Source: Alteromonadaceae bacterium BrNp21-10 (GTDB lineage Bacteria > Pseudomonadota > Gammaproteobacteria > Enterobacterales > Alteromonadaceae). Taken from it: 64,000 nucleotides of DNA. Position 1 is the stretch's first letter; the number at the start of each line of letters is the position of its first letter. The DNA is taken from assembly GCA_030418115.1 (NCBI GenBank), contig JAUHQD010000002.1, positions 62,001 to 126,000 of the forward strand. The letters run 5' to 3'. Below the pieces are notes generated by a model. The model was not told the DNA's origin, searched no databases, and saw only the letters and a program-made list of their open reading frames with translations. Position numbers and translations under genes: made by a program. Positions 1 to 12,057 of this stretch are shown piece by piece.

Positions 1-190
1 GCTTAAATAACACTATCGTGACACTCATATTAAAATTGGTGAATCGTTGAACAGCATGGCGAAAAGACAGACAACGGCTCAAAGATCCCCTTAAATGACA
101 AGGAATAGTTACTCTGATTACTTGCCTAAATTCCGTGACATGGTACTTTCACTAAATATGTGTATTACGATCCAATTTTGAGAGTGCATT

Positions 191-766
191 ATGCCCAAAG
201 CCAGTGAAATCAAAAAGAATGCCGCCATTGAACACAATGGTAAAGTGTACGTAGTAAAGGATATTAATAAATTGACCCCAAGTGGTCGCGCCGGTGCCAG
301 TTTATATCGCATGCGCTTGTATGAAGTGACTACAGGTGGCAAAGCCGATGAGAGTTTCAAAGCCGATGAGATGATCAACTTGGCCAATCTCAGTCGTCAT
401 CAAGTGAGTTTTTCTTATATTGACGGTGAAGAATACGTATTTATGGATAACGAAGATTACACGCCCTACAACCTTAATAAAGAAAGCATTGCTGAAGAGT
501 TACTATTTATTAACGAAGAAACCCAAGGGCTAATTGTGCTAACTATCGACGGCACCCCCGTTGCGGTTGAAGTGCCAGCCAGTGTAGAACTTGTAATTGT
601 AGAAACCGATCCGTCCATTAAAGGCGCCTCGGCCAGTGCTCGTACTAAACCTGCTACCTTAACCACAGGCTTAGTAGTACAAGTGCCGGAATACATTTCT
701 AACGGTGAGAAGATCAAAATCAATACCGCCGAAAAACGCTTCACTAGCCGCGCCGATTCTAAATAA
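191..766 (+). CDS. efpL: Elongation factor P-like protein EfpL (YeiP)
   Basis: The 191-residue protein has the three-domain EF-P layout and matches the YeiP/EfpL branch across its length, including [28 protein letters not shown] and [14 protein letters not shown]-type factors enter the ribosome E site and relieve stalling at proline-rich stretches. The tip loop reads [14 protein letters not shown], with arginine at position 33 where canonical EF-P carries a modified lysine or arginine; this arginine in an extended loop is the known hallmark of EfpL. The ATG is preceded by GAGAG-like sequence. It is a single gene ahead of pyrG, with a roughly 210-bp gap between them. Assignment to EfpL rather than EF-P is confident. 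Confidence 0.93.
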   Translation: MPKASEIKKNAAIEHNGKVYVVKDINKLTPSGRAGASLYRMRLYEVTTGGKADESFKADEMINLANLSRHQVSFSYIDGEEYVFMDNEDYTPYNLNKESIAEELLFINEETQGLIVLTIDGTPVAVEVPASVELVIVETDPSIKGASASARTKPATLTTGLVVQVPEYISNGEKIKINTAEKRFTSRADSK

Positions 767-928
767 CCCGCCGATATTAACAAAAATAAAACAAGTCATA
801 GTGCGATTAATTCAGCTTTTTTAACGAGTTGGTTCGCACTAGACTTTAGCTTTTCCCAAATGTTTTTCATGTACAAGTTTAACGCTTTCGCTTATACTAC
901 TTTCCCGTCTGAACCATAAAACTGGTAA

Positions 929-3961
<3,033 letters not shown>

Positions 3962-4009
3962 TCTTTTAAATAGTTAATGATTTATATCCCTATAAATTAT
4001 TAATATTCT

Positions 4010-4056
4010 AAGAGGAAAAGATTTTGTAGAGATTAATTTCTACATCTTTTCCTCTT
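4010..4056 (+). terminator. Terminator after eno
   Basis: A long inverted repeat: 13-bp arms AAGAGGAAAAGAT and ATCTTTTCCTCTT, extended inward by GTAGA/TCTAC after a three-base bulge on the 5' side. It sits 50 bp after the enolase stop. Confidence 0.8.
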
Positions 4057-4172
4057 ATTCGTATTAGCTCTGAATAAAAATTTTGAAAAGTGTGGGCTAC
4101 ATCCGTTAATCTAGTCATGTTGTCGCTTTCTTTGTAGCGACTCACCACAGGAAAGCCCCTTTTTTATTGCCT

Positions 4173-4805
4173 ATGACAATTCAACAATCCGACATATTCC
4201 GCAACGACACCCAACAACTGCACTATGCAGAGTTGTGTAATGCATTATATGAGCGCGAGTTGTCAGCATTAGCACAATCACCTACACAGAATATTGATAA
4301 CCTAAAGCGTCGTCTTGGCGGTTTGAGTTACCACATCAAAAATGCCGCGACCTTTTTACTTAATCATCAAGCCCCGTTAGAGGTGGATTTACACAATGCT
4401 AGTTGGCAAGGCAAACAGTCGGCAAAATCCATTCTTAATCGAGAATCAGCAGAAAAGTCATCGAACTGGTTTGCCGCACACGCCCACTTTGGTATGCCCG
4501 TAGCAGTGTGTATTGATGAGCTTGGGTTACATTCATTGGAGTTGGACTCAATAGATCGTATTGATAAATCACAACAGCGAATTCACTTGAATAAACACGG
4601 TTGGTTTAGCTTTGCTGGCATCAATGAAGAACAAAACGATAAAATTAAAAAGAGCCTGTTAGTCCCTTCAAAAATCAGCCTAAGTGCCGCTTGTTGTGGT
4701 CATGGTTGGAATCATAGCGGTCGCACCCCACCGCGCGCGTTATCTTTAAGAGAAATATTACTCTCCAGTAAAATTAACTGGCAGAATTTTAAAAAACCAC
4801 TGTAA
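4173..4805 (+). CDS. Hypothetical protein, unknown family
   Basis: I do not recognise this protein of about 210 residues. No signal peptide or membrane segment is visible, so it is probably cytoplasmic. An early stretch LKRRLGGLSYHIKNAATFLL looks helical. Later it has a histidine-rich WFAAHAHFG and a cysteine pair in SAACCGHGWNHSGR, which could bind a metal, though this is only a guess. The start is uncertain: an ATG lies at 4173, but a TTG at 4167 is better spaced from an upstream AGGA (4149-4152). It stands alone between eno and htpX with terminators on both sides of the three-gene region. Confidence 0.7.
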   Translation: MTIQQSDIFRNDTQQLHYAELCNALYERELSALAQSPTQNIDNLKRRLGGLSYHIKNAATFLLNHQAPLEVDLHNASWQGKQSAKSILNRESAEKSSNWFAAHAHFGMPVAVCIDELGLHSLELDSIDRIDKSQQRIHLNKHGWFSFAGINEEQNDKIKKSLLVPSKISLSAACCGHGWNHSGRTPPRALSLREILLSSKINWQNFKKPL

Positions 4806-4916
4806 TATCGCCGTTACCTAATCCCCCTAAAATATTTTTAGTGGGCGATTGAATCTAGTCGTCAATATCACCATATAGTGTCCAAGCACCAACCTACTCT
4901 TACATGAGGTTTTAAC

Positions 4917-5801
4917 ATGTTACGCATCGGCTTATTTCTATTAACCAATATCGCCATTATGATTGTGGCAGGCATCACCCTGAGTTTATTAGGGATTGAT
5001 TCAATGCTGCAGAACAACGGCGTCGACTTAGACCTAAGAGCCTTGTTAATCATGTCTGCGGTATTTGGCATGGCCGGTTCGTTCATTAGTTTACTGATGT
5101 CTAAATGGCTCGCCAAACGTGCTGCTAAAGTTGAAATTATCGACCAACCCCGCAATCAGAAACAACAATGGTTAATGCGTATTGTCGCCAAGCAAGCCCA
5201 GCAAGCAGGTATCAAAATGCCCGAAGTGGGTATTTTCCCCCAGCAGCAAGCCAATGCTTTTGCCACCGGCTGGAACCGCAACAACGCGCTAGTAGCAATT
5301 AGTAGTGGCATGTTAGAACGCTTTGCCGATGATGAAATAGAAGCCGTACTTGGCCATGAGATAGGCCATGTTGCCAATGGCGATATGATTACGTTGACGT
5401 TGATTCAAGGCATTGTGAATACCTTTGTGATTTTCTTCAGCCGAGTGATTGGTCACTTTATTGATCGCGTGATCCTTAAAAACGAACGTGGTCATGGCAT
5501 GGGTTACTTCCTAGGTTCTTTGTTTGCGCAAATTGTACTGAGTATTTTAGCCTCGGCCATCACCATGTGGTTCTCACGTATACGTGAATATCGCGCCGAC
5601 CAAGCCGGTGCACGGTTAGGTTCAAAGCAAGGCATGATCCGCGCCCTACAACGCCTGCAAAAAGAATCGCAACAACCATCACAAATGCCCGATGAACTAC
5701 TGGCGTTTGGTATTAGCAGTGGTAAAGGTAATGGCATACGTGAATTGTTCTCAAGCCACCCGCCGCTGGAAAAACGTATTGCCGAGCTGCAAAAAGAATA
5801 A
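4917..5801 (+). CDS. htpX: Membrane zinc metalloprotease HtpX
   Basis: HtpX (294 residues, normal length) is an inner-membrane M48 protease that helps remove misfolded membrane proteins, in parallel with FtsH. Two N-terminal membrane segments (about 5-25 and 38-58) are followed by the cytoplasmic catalytic region with the zinc motif in [14 protein letters not shown]. Two further hydrophobic stretches come next, then the third zinc ligand region [13 protein letters not shown]. The C-terminal [15 protein letters not shown] is typical of the family. TGAGG lies just before the ATG. In relatives it is induced by envelope stress through CpxR; no clear Cpx box was identified here. Confidence 0.96.
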   Translation: MLRIGLFLLTNIAIMIVAGITLSLLGIDSMLQNNGVDLDLRALLIMSAVFGMAGSFISLLMSKWLAKRAAKVEIIDQPRNQKQQWLMRIVAKQAQQAGIKMPEVGIFPQQQANAFATGWNRNNALVAISSGMLERFADDEIEAVLGHEIGHVANGDMITLTLIQGIVNTFVIFFSRVIGHFIDRVILKNERGHGMGYFLGSLFAQIVLSILASAITMWFSRIREYRADQAGARLGSKQGMIRALQRLQKESQQPSQMPDELLAFGISSGKGNGIRELFSSHPPLEKRIAELQKE

Positions 5802-5818
5802 TGTAATTACATTGATCG

Positions 5819-5849
5819 ATGGGGAAAGACCACATTCTTTCCCCATTTT
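5819..5849 (+). terminator. Terminator after htpX
   Basis: Perfect 11-bp arms ATGGGGAAAGA and TCTTTCCCCAT around a short loop, followed by TTT. It starts 17 bp after the htpX stop. The sequence from here to the next gene at 6139 shows nothing else I can support; the short open frames in it look accidental. Confidence 0.85.
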
Positions 5850-6138
5850 AGTTAACCCCCTCCACGTCAACGTCAACGTCATCATTTAATCCGTAATCAA
5901 CCTCAGCATATTAAAAGTAATGTACGCACCAAAACATTGCAGTTGTTATTGATATTGCACCATTTCATTCCAATGCCTATATGGCCTCAAGTGCTACATC
6001 CCTTGTTTTTATTGGTCTACAAAGCTTGGCACAACACTTGTAATAGCTTAATGAGTCGATTGGGCAACGAAGCTTCGTCATGCCAATTTCAGCAAGACAT
6101 AGTCGACAACAACAATAACTCACACACCAACGAGGTTA

Positions 6139-7005
6139 ATGATGTCTTATTTATTACCAGCTGAATTTGCTAAAAAAATGGTGGATGCAGGTGAATCGAA
6201 GATTTACATGTCTACACGCGACACTCTCATTCGCGCCTTTATGGCCGGTGCCATACTCGCTCTTGCTGCGGTGTTTGCGATTACTATTGCCGTGCAAACT
6301 GGGTCCTTCCTACTGGGTGCCATCTTGTTCCCTGTTGGTTTTTGTATGTTGTATTTAATGGGTTTTGACCTATTAACTGGGGTTTTTGTATTAACACCGC
6401 TGGCATGGCTGGATAAACGTCCCGGGGTAACAGTGAAGCAAATATTGCGCAACTGGGGGCTGGTGTTTGTGGGCAACTTTGCGGGGGCACTCACCACCGC
6501 CATATTGATGGCCTTTATTTTTACTTATGGTTTTAATGTTGATGGTGGAGCCATTGCTACTAAGGTAGCCAGTATCGGTGAAGCACGAACCTTAGGTTAT
6601 GCTGAATATGGTGTTGCTGGTTGGTTTACCATCTTTATTCGCGGCATGTTGTGTAACTGGATGGTATCCATGGGGGTTGTCGGTGCGATGATCTCAACCA
6701 ACGTCAGCGGTAAAGTTATCGCCATGTGGATGCCTATCTTCTTGTTCTTCTATATGGGCTTTGAACACTCGGTAGTTAACATGTTCTTGTTCCCGTTCGC
6801 ACTGATTATGGGCGGTGATTTTTCAGTTATGGATTATTTAATCTGGAATGAAATCCCAACTGCTTTAGGTAACTTAGTGGGCGGTTTAGCCTTCACCGGT
6901 TTAACCCTATATAGCACCCATGTTCGTACGGCACCAAAACGTAAATTGGCTTCAGCCGCTGCTGATTTATCCCGTTCTGGTCTTGCACAAAGTGCCACAA
7001 AATAA
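6139..7005 (+). CDS. Formate/nitrite (FNT) family anion channel
   Basis: A 288-residue membrane protein of the FNT family, which moves small monovalent anions such as formate and nitrite across the inner membrane. Six hydrophobic helices are visible, with family stretches FPVGFCMLYLMGFDLLTG, NFAGAL, RGMLCNWMVSMG and FEHSVVNMFLFP. It is the first gene of a tight three-gene set ending in cyanase, so the natural substrate may be cyanate or nitrite; this is inference from context. Tandem ATG codons at 6139 and 6142 follow CGAGG. The next gene begins 4 bases after its stop, indicating cotranscription. Confidence 0.9.
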   Translation: MMSYLLPAEFAKKMVDAGESKIYMSTRDTLIRAFMAGAILALAAVFAITIAVQTGSFLLGAILFPVGFCMLYLMGFDLLTGVFVLTPLAWLDKRPGVTVKQILRNWGLVFVGNFAGALTTAILMAFIFTYGFNVDGGAIATKVASIGEARTLGYAEYGVAGWFTIFIRGMLCNWMVSMGVVGAMISTNVSGKVIAMWMPIFLFFYMGFEHSVVNMFLFPFALIMGGDFSVMDYLIWNEIPTALGNLVGGLAFTGLTLYSTHVRTAPKRKLASAAADLSRSGLAQSATK

Positions 7006-7009
7006 TGTC

Positions 7010-8716
7010 ATGATTGGTCAGCACAGTTGTGCTGGCCAAAAACCTATCAATCAGGATTATGCGGCGTTTCATTACCCTAATAATTACCTGAAAACCACCA
7101 AAGGCATTGTCTTAGCCATTGCCGACGGCATTACCCCATCACCTGTAAGTGATGTGGCAAGTAAAGCCGCAGTACAAAGTTTTATCGAAGATTATTACAG
7201 TACCTCCGAAGCCTGGTCGGTGGAAACATCCGGCAAGCGGGTTATTGCCGCCGTTAATGCATGGCTGTATGCCCATGGTCAAAAAAGTGAAGGCCGCTAT
7301 TCCCCCGAAAAAGGTTATGTGTGTACTTTCAGCGCAGTGGTGCTAAAAGGTGCCGAAGCGCATATTTTTCACGTGGGTGATTCCAGAGTCTATCGCTTAC
7401 GTAATCAATCGTTAGAACAACTCACCAACGATCATCGCCAGTGGCATGCCGAAGGCGAAAGCTACCTAGCTCGCGCTTTAGGTATTGGGCAGGACGTTGA
7501 AGTCGATTATCGTAAAGTATCCCTGAGGGAAGGCGATATTTTTGCGTTAACCACCGATGGTGTACACGAATTTTTTACGGCGCCAAATTTTGTCAGTCAA
7601 CTGACTAAAAATGCCGATGATATAGACCAGCAAGCCCAACAAATTGTAGAAGAAGCACAAAAGAACGGCAGCGATGACAACCTGACATTACAAATTGCTC
7701 AGGTTCACAGCATAGATAAACCCGATTCCGTTAAAGTATCAGAACAGCTAGAAAGCTTACCCTTACCGCCCGTACTCCAAGAAGGGCAAACCTTTGATGG
7801 TTTTAAAATTGAACGTCAATTACACCTATCCGCTAGAAGTCAGGTTTTTTTAGTTACCGATAGCGCTAGTGATCAGCCGTTAGTACTCAAAGTCCCTTCC
7901 GTAGACATGAGTGAAAACCAAGAGTTTTTAGAGCGTTTTTTATTAGAAGAATGGATTGCTCGGCGTATTAACAGCATTCATATTTTAAAAGCGCCAAAAA
8001 TAGAACGCCGCAAAAACTACCTGTATACCTTGGCAGAGTACGTCGAGGGTAAATCCTTAGCCCAATGGCTGGACGATAATGGCCGCCCGACTCTAGATCA
8101 AATCCGCGACATTGTTGAACAAGTAGCAAGAGGATTAGAAGCCTTTCACCGCTTGGAAATGCTGCATCAAGATTTACGCCCAGAAAATATCATGATTGAC
8201 GATAAAGGCACGGTCAAAATTATTGATTTTGGCTCAACCACCGTCGCCGGTTTACAAGAAATTGGCCAAGGCTGTAGTAACAATGAAATGCTTGGTACCG
8301 CTTTGTATATGGCGCCAGAGTATTTTTTAAGTGAAGCCGGAACACCAGCGTCAGATCAGTTTTCCCTTGCGGTATTAACCTACTATTTGCTTAGTGGCCG
8401 CTTTCCTTATGAAACCCATATCCCCAAAGCCCTAAGCCGGTCTGCACAGAAACAGCTTAACTATCAGCCTGTACGGGATGAAAATAGTGACATTCCCGCT
8501 TGGGTTGATGGCACCTTAAGAAAAGCGTTGCAGATTGATCCTTATAAGCGCTACGAGCAATTATCGGAATTTATTTACGACTTACGTCATCCTAATCCGA
8601 CCTTTTTAAATCAGGCCAAACCGCCATTAATAGAGCGCCATCCGGTGTCTTTCTGGCGCACCATAAGCCTGATCCTATTCGCCACTAATTTGTATCTACT
8701 TTACTTACTTCAATAA
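7010..8716 (+). CDS. Bifunctional PP2C phosphatase / Ser-Thr protein kinase
   Basis: A fusion of two opposing signalling enzymes. Residues 1-230 form a PP2C phosphatase with INQDYAAF, IADGITPSP, HVGDSRVYRL, TTDGVHEF and GSDDNLTL (metal-binding aspartates). Residues 260-540 form a Hanks-type kinase with VLKVPS (ATP lysine), LHQDLRPENIMI (catalytic loop) and IIDFGS (DFG). A single C-terminal membrane segment (SLILFATNLYLLYLL) ends the protein with almost no tail, so both domains should face the cytoplasm. The open frame extends upstream over the previous gene; I chose the ATG at 7010, where similarity to PP2C begins. Its place between an anion channel and cyanase suggests it controls uptake or nitrogen use. 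Confidence 0.92.
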   Translation: MIGQHSCAGQKPINQDYAAFHYPNNYLKTTKGIVLAIADGITPSPVSDVASKAAVQSFIEDYYSTSEAWSVETSGKRVIAAVNAWLYAHGQKSEGRYSPEKGYVCTFSAVVLKGAEAHIFHVGDSRVYRLRNQSLEQLTNDHRQWHAEGESYLARALGIGQDVEVDYRKVSLREGDIFALTTDGVHEFFTAPNFVSQLTKNADDIDQQAQQIVEEAQKNGSDDNLTLQIAQVHSIDKPDSVKVSEQLESLPLPPVLQEGQTFDGFKIERQLHLSARSQVFLVTDSASDQPLVLKVPSVDMSENQEFLERFLLEEWIARRINSIHILKAPKIERRKNYLYTLAEYVEGKSLAQWLDDNGRPTLDQIRDIVEQVARGLEAFHRLEMLHQDLRPENIMIDDKGTVKIIDFGSTTVAGLQEIGQGCSNNEMLGTALYMAPEYFLSEAGTPASDQFSLAVLTYYLLSGRFPYETHIPKALSRSAQKQLNYQPVRDENSDIPAWVDGTLRKALQIDPYKRYEQLSEFIYDLRHPNPTFLNQAKPPLIERHPVSFWRTISLILFATNLYLLYLLQ

Positions 8717-8728
8717 ACAGGAGAGCCC

Positions 8729-9175
8729 ATGAGCCAACGTCAACTTGTCACCGAAAAAATCCTTTGCCATAAAGTGAAACACGGCATCAGTTGGCAGCAA
8801 GCCGCCGATGCCTTAGGTAAAGCCAAAGAATGGACCACCGCTGGGTGCTTAGGACAAATGGCCTTTAGTGCAGAGCAAGCAGAGGCCCTAGGCGAATTGT
8901 TTAAATTAGATGAAAATGATATCGCGTGGCTTCAAGTGGTTCCTTACAAAGGTTCCCTACCGGAAGCCGTACCCAGTGACCCGTTAATTTACCGTTTTTA
9001 TGAACTAGTAAACGTCTACGGCACCACCTTCAAAGAACTTATTCACGAGGAATTTGGTGATGGCATCATGAGCGCCATTGATTTTTCGATGGATATTCAG
9101 CGGGAAAACAACCCTGCAGGTGATCGGGTTAATATTGTGATGTCAGGGAAGTTCCTGCCATATAAATCTTACTAA
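8729..9175 (+). CDS. cynS: Cyanate hydratase (cyanase)
   Basis: Cyanase uses bicarbonate to break down cyanate into ammonia and carbon dioxide, for detoxification or as a nitrogen source. The 148-residue protein has an N-terminal helical DNA-binding-like fold (ISWQQAADALGK) and the C-terminal catalytic segment PLIYRFYELVNVYGTTFKEL followed by FGDGIMSAIDFSMDI, which contains the conserved arginine, glutamate and serine of the active site. A good ribosome site (AGGAGAG) precedes the ATG, 12 bp after the kinase gene. It is the last gene of the operon; a bidirectional terminator follows. Confidence 0.96.
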   Translation: MSQRQLVTEKILCHKVKHGISWQQAADALGKAKEWTTAGCLGQMAFSAEQAEALGELFKLDENDIAWLQVVPYKGSLPEAVPSDPLIYRFYELVNVYGTTFKELIHEEFGDGIMSAIDFSMDIQRENNPAGDRVNIVMSGKFLPYKSY

Positions 9176-9237
9176 ATATGAAAAATATATTGGCATTTTT
9201 GACATTTATGATAGCGAGTTAGGGTTAATCTATTTTT

Positions 9238-9273
9238 AAAGGCCGCAGGCATAACTGTATACATGCGGCCTTT
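9238..9273. terminator. Bidirectional terminator between cynS and the PQQ dehydrogenase
   Basis: Perfect 10-bp arms AAAGGCCGCA and TGCGGCCTTT with a 16-base loop. A T-rich tract follows on each strand. It serves the converging genes on either side. Confidence 0.8.
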
Positions 9274-9300
9274 ATGTTGTGTAGTTGCCCTTATTTAACC

Positions 9301-11454
9301 TCAGTTAGATTCAGGCAAGGCAAAGGCCACTATTTGCCGACCTTTTTCGGTACCGAGTTTTTCACCGCCACAGGCAATCACTATGTATTGCTTGCCATCT
9401 ATTTCATAAATAGCAGGGGTAGCAAATGCCGCCGCGGGCAATTTGGTTTCCCACAATAACGCTCCAGTGTGTTTGTTATAGGCTCTAAAATAACCGTCTT
9501 TGGTCGCACCAATAAACAGCAAACCACTTTGCGTCACAACAGGACCACCATAGTTTTCGGTACCCGTATGCTTAATTCCCTTAGCTTTCAACGATAAGGT
9601 TTCACCAAAGGGTATCGACCACAAAAAGTCACCGCTATTTAAGTCAATGGCATGCAGGGTGCCCCAAGGTGGTGAAATTCCCGGTAGTCCTTCACTATCG
9701 ACAAATTTATGATACCCACCGTGTTGATAGCGATCCTGATAGGTTGCTACATCCTGCTCACTAGCGTCTTGGGTGTTTTCTTGACCACCGAGAAAAGCCA
9801 CAATTGCATTCTGTTGATCATTAGATAAATGCGGAAATCCCGGCATTCTGCCTCGCCCTGCGCTAATTAATTGTTTAATCGCAGCCGGCGTGAGTTTAAG
9901 CGTAATATCAACCAATGAAGGGTAACCACTTTGTGGATTTCCACTAAGATCCTGCTGATGACAAACGGCACAGGTTTGATTAAACAATCCCTGACCTAAC
10001 GTCCCCTGCTGAAATTCAGCTTCTTTCATGTGTAATATCCACGGCATTTCGTTGGCATTCACATAGAGAATACCGTTGTCAGGATCAGCCGCCGCCCCAC
10101 CCCATTCAGCACCACCGTCATAGCCCGGCAGTAACAACACCTCGCCGGTACTTGGTGGAGCAAACCAGCGTTTATCTGCTCGGTTAAATAACTCAGTTAG
10201 TTTGGCCTGCTCTTGAGAATAGGGGTTGATGTCTTTTGCGGTTAAATCCGATGATTGCCGCGCAAAGGATTTGGGCTTAACCGGTTTAGGCTGGGTAGGC
10301 CACGCCTGTTCGCCCGCTAATGTCGACGCCGGAGCGGGTTCTTCAATAATATCAAATAGTGGTTTGCCGGTTAAACGATCAAAAACAAACACATAACCTT
10401 GCTTAGTAATTTGCGCAACAGCGGCAATTTTTTTACCGTTATGCTCAACAGTAAGTAAATTCGGTGGTGCCGGTAAATCCCGATCTAATAAATCATGGTG
10501 CACAAATTGATAGTGCCAAATGCGCTTGCCGGTATTAGCATCTAACGCCAATAAACTGTTGGCATAAAGATTAGCCCCATGACGATTGGCACCATAAAAA
10601 TCTGGTGCAGCAGAGCCGGTTGGCACAAATACCATGCCTAATTCATTATCCACCGACATCCCAGCCCAGTTATTGGCACCACCGACATTAATATTTTTAT
10701 AGGCATCTGGGTTTTGCCATGTATCGTAACCTTCTTCACCGGGGTGTGGAATGGTATGAAATGTCCAGGCGAGTTTACCGGTAATAACATTGAAGGCACG
10801 TACATCACCGGGTGCTGAATGCGCTTCTTCCGATACCCGTACTGGCATAATAATTAAATCGTTATAGATGGCGCCAGGGGTATTAGACACAATAAACTTA
10901 TCCTGTGCCGACGCTGGCAATCCGGTATGTAAATCCACCGCCCCTTTATTACCAAAGCTCGGCACCGGCAAACCGGTTAGCGCATTAAGTGCATATAAAT
11001 TTGCGCCAACGGTAAACAAAATGCGCTTATCATCATCTTTTTGCCAATAAGACACCCCACGACTGGTGCTATGCCATTGCTTATACGGGTCGCCAAAATT
11101 CCATAATTCTTTACCTGTTTGGGCATCCAGCGCAAATGCTCGTAAATCCGAACCAATACCATAAAGCACACCATCAACAATCAGCGGATTCATCTGCATT
11201 TGACCGGCATCACTGGTTTCATAGCTCCAGGCCATTTCCAGCTGGTGCACGTTGTCAGGGGTTATTTGCGTCAGAGGAGAATACTGATTACGTCCGGGAT
11301 CGCCTAAATAGCTACTCCATTGTGTTTCACTACTGGCAGGCAGCGTTTTTTCTGCTGACAACGATTTACTTGTATCACTGCTCTGTTGGCTACAAGCCGA
11401 CAGGGTACTAACCAGCACTATTACCAGCGCTGTTGATCTTATTTTTATTATCAT
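9301..11454 (-). CDS. PQQ-dependent dehydrogenase lipoprotein with internal cytochrome c domain
   Basis: A roughly 717-residue quinoprotein resembling membrane-type glucose/alcohol dehydrogenases. From the chosen ATG at 11454 the start is a lipoprotein signal (ALVIVLVSTLSACS, lipobox cysteine), so it is probably anchored in the periplasm. Beta-propeller repeats with tryptophan docking motifs (such as LDAQTGKELWNF and LDANTGKRIWHY) fill most of the protein. A single haem c domain is inserted late, with the CAVCH haem motif and a downstream GRGRMPGF methionine ligand region, before the last propeller blade. Electrons from PQQ can therefore pass to an internal haem. The substrate is unknown. An upstream in-frame ATG at 11514 would spoil the signal peptide. 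No PQQ synthesis genes are in the window. Confidence 0.88.
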   Translation of the reverse strand: MIIKIRSTALVIVLVSTLSACSQQSSDTSKSLSAEKTLPASSETQWSSYLGDPGRNQYSPLTQITPDNVHQLEMAWSYETSDAGQMQMNPLIVDGVLYGIGSDLRAFALDAQTGKELWNFGDPYKQWHSTSRGVSYWQKDDDKRILFTVGANLYALNALTGLPVPSFGNKGAVDLHTGLPASAQDKFIVSNTPGAIYNDLIIMPVRVSEEAHSAPGDVRAFNVITGKLAWTFHTIPHPGEEGYDTWQNPDAYKNINVGGANNWAGMSVDNELGMVFVPTGSAAPDFYGANRHGANLYANSLLALDANTGKRIWHYQFVHHDLLDRDLPAPPNLLTVEHNGKKIAAVAQITKQGYVFVFDRLTGKPLFDIIEEPAPASTLAGEQAWPTQPKPVKPKSFARQSSDLTAKDINPYSQEQAKLTELFNRADKRWFAPPSTGEVLLLPGYDGGAEWGGAAADPDNGILYVNANEMPWILHMKEAEFQQGTLGQGLFNQTCAVCHQQDLSGNPQSGYPSLVDITLKLTPAAIKQLISAGRGRMPGFPHLSNDQQNAIVAFLGGQENTQDASEQDVATYQDRYQHGGYHKFVDSEGLPGISPPWGTLHAIDLNSGDFLWSIPFGETLSLKAKGIKHTGTENYGGPVVTQSGLLFIGATKDGYFRAYNKHTGALLWETKLPAAAFATPAIYEIDGKQYIVIACGGEKLGTEKGRQIVAFALPESN

Positions 11455-11514
11455 CTTAAAGTGAAACCTTAGCCGTAAATAAACAATATTAGATATTGCA
11501 CGAAAGCCATACAA

Positions 11515-11838
11515 TAACGTGGTTTTAGACTTAACTCATCTACCAAATTTTCTACACTTTTTAAACAATGACGCTTACAGTCCTTCACCATAGAAATTAA
11601 TACCATCATCGTAGAAACACTTAAGTCCTTAACACAGGATGAAACTTGCTTTAGGTCAATGTTTGAGAAAATATTGCGCGATAATTAAACAGCTGTAAAG
11701 AAATGCCCCATTTTGTGAAAAACCAAACAACTAATTCCAAATAAATATATGACGTTAGGGCTAATTTAGTTGACCCTAAGGCCGATAAACGTTACTAATA
11801 CGTCACATAAATATTGAACTCTGATGAGACTTTTACAG
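11515..11838 (+). promoter_or_regulatory. Intergenic region with leu operon promoter
   Basis: No gene is evident here. A candidate sigma-70 promoter lies at TTGACC (11770-11775) and ACTAAT (11794-11799), with an 18-base spacer. It would start transcription about 30 bases before the leader peptide leuL. The left half of the region must also hold the promoter of the divergent PQQ dehydrogenase gene, which I could not pick out with confidence. Confidence 0.5.
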
Positions 11839-11895
11839 ATGTATCATTTTCTGCTCCTAACCCTACTTCTTCTGGCAGCAAGACTGCACGGGTAG
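11839..11895 (+). CDS. leuL: leu operon leader peptide
   Basis: An 18-codon open frame encodes MYHFLLLTLLLLAARLHG. Eight of the 18 residues are leucine, seven of them clustered at codons 5-12 and using several different leucine codons (CTG, CTC, CTA, CTT). It precedes a terminator hairpin and then leuA, which is the classic arrangement for attenuation by charged leucine tRNA. The stop codon lies just at the end of the segment that can form the antiterminator, so a ribosome finishing the peptide would mask it. The peptide itself probably has no other function. Confidence 0.9.
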   Translation: MYHFLLLTLLLLAARLHG

Positions 11896-11955
11896 GTTGT
11901 ATTTATAGAGCAGACAACCAGATTATAAAAACCCGTGCCTAGCACGGGTTTTTAG
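11886..11955 (+). promoter_or_regulatory. leu transcription attenuator
   Basis: The terminator is ACCCGTGC (11931-11938), loop CTA, GCACGGGT (11942-11949), then a T-run. An exact second copy of GCACGGGT lies at 11886-11893 inside the end of leuL and can pair with the same ACCCGTGC segment. A ribosome stalled at the leucine codons leaves the first copy free, so the antiterminator forms and leuABCD is expressed. A ribosome reaching the stop covers it and the terminator forms. The pairing is seen in the sequence; the mechanism follows known leu operons. Confidence 0.88.
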
Positions 11956-12057
11956 TTTTTATTTACAACGAATTACATGACCACATAGTGGTGCAGTAAA
12001 TGTAGTTAGGTAAGTACAGCGCTAATGTGACATTAGCCTATGAATGAGGGTAATAAG

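Noticed and set aside
5937-6164. 75-codon open frame before the FNT channel
   Set aside because: It overlaps the channel start in another frame and looks like chance in a non-coding stretch.
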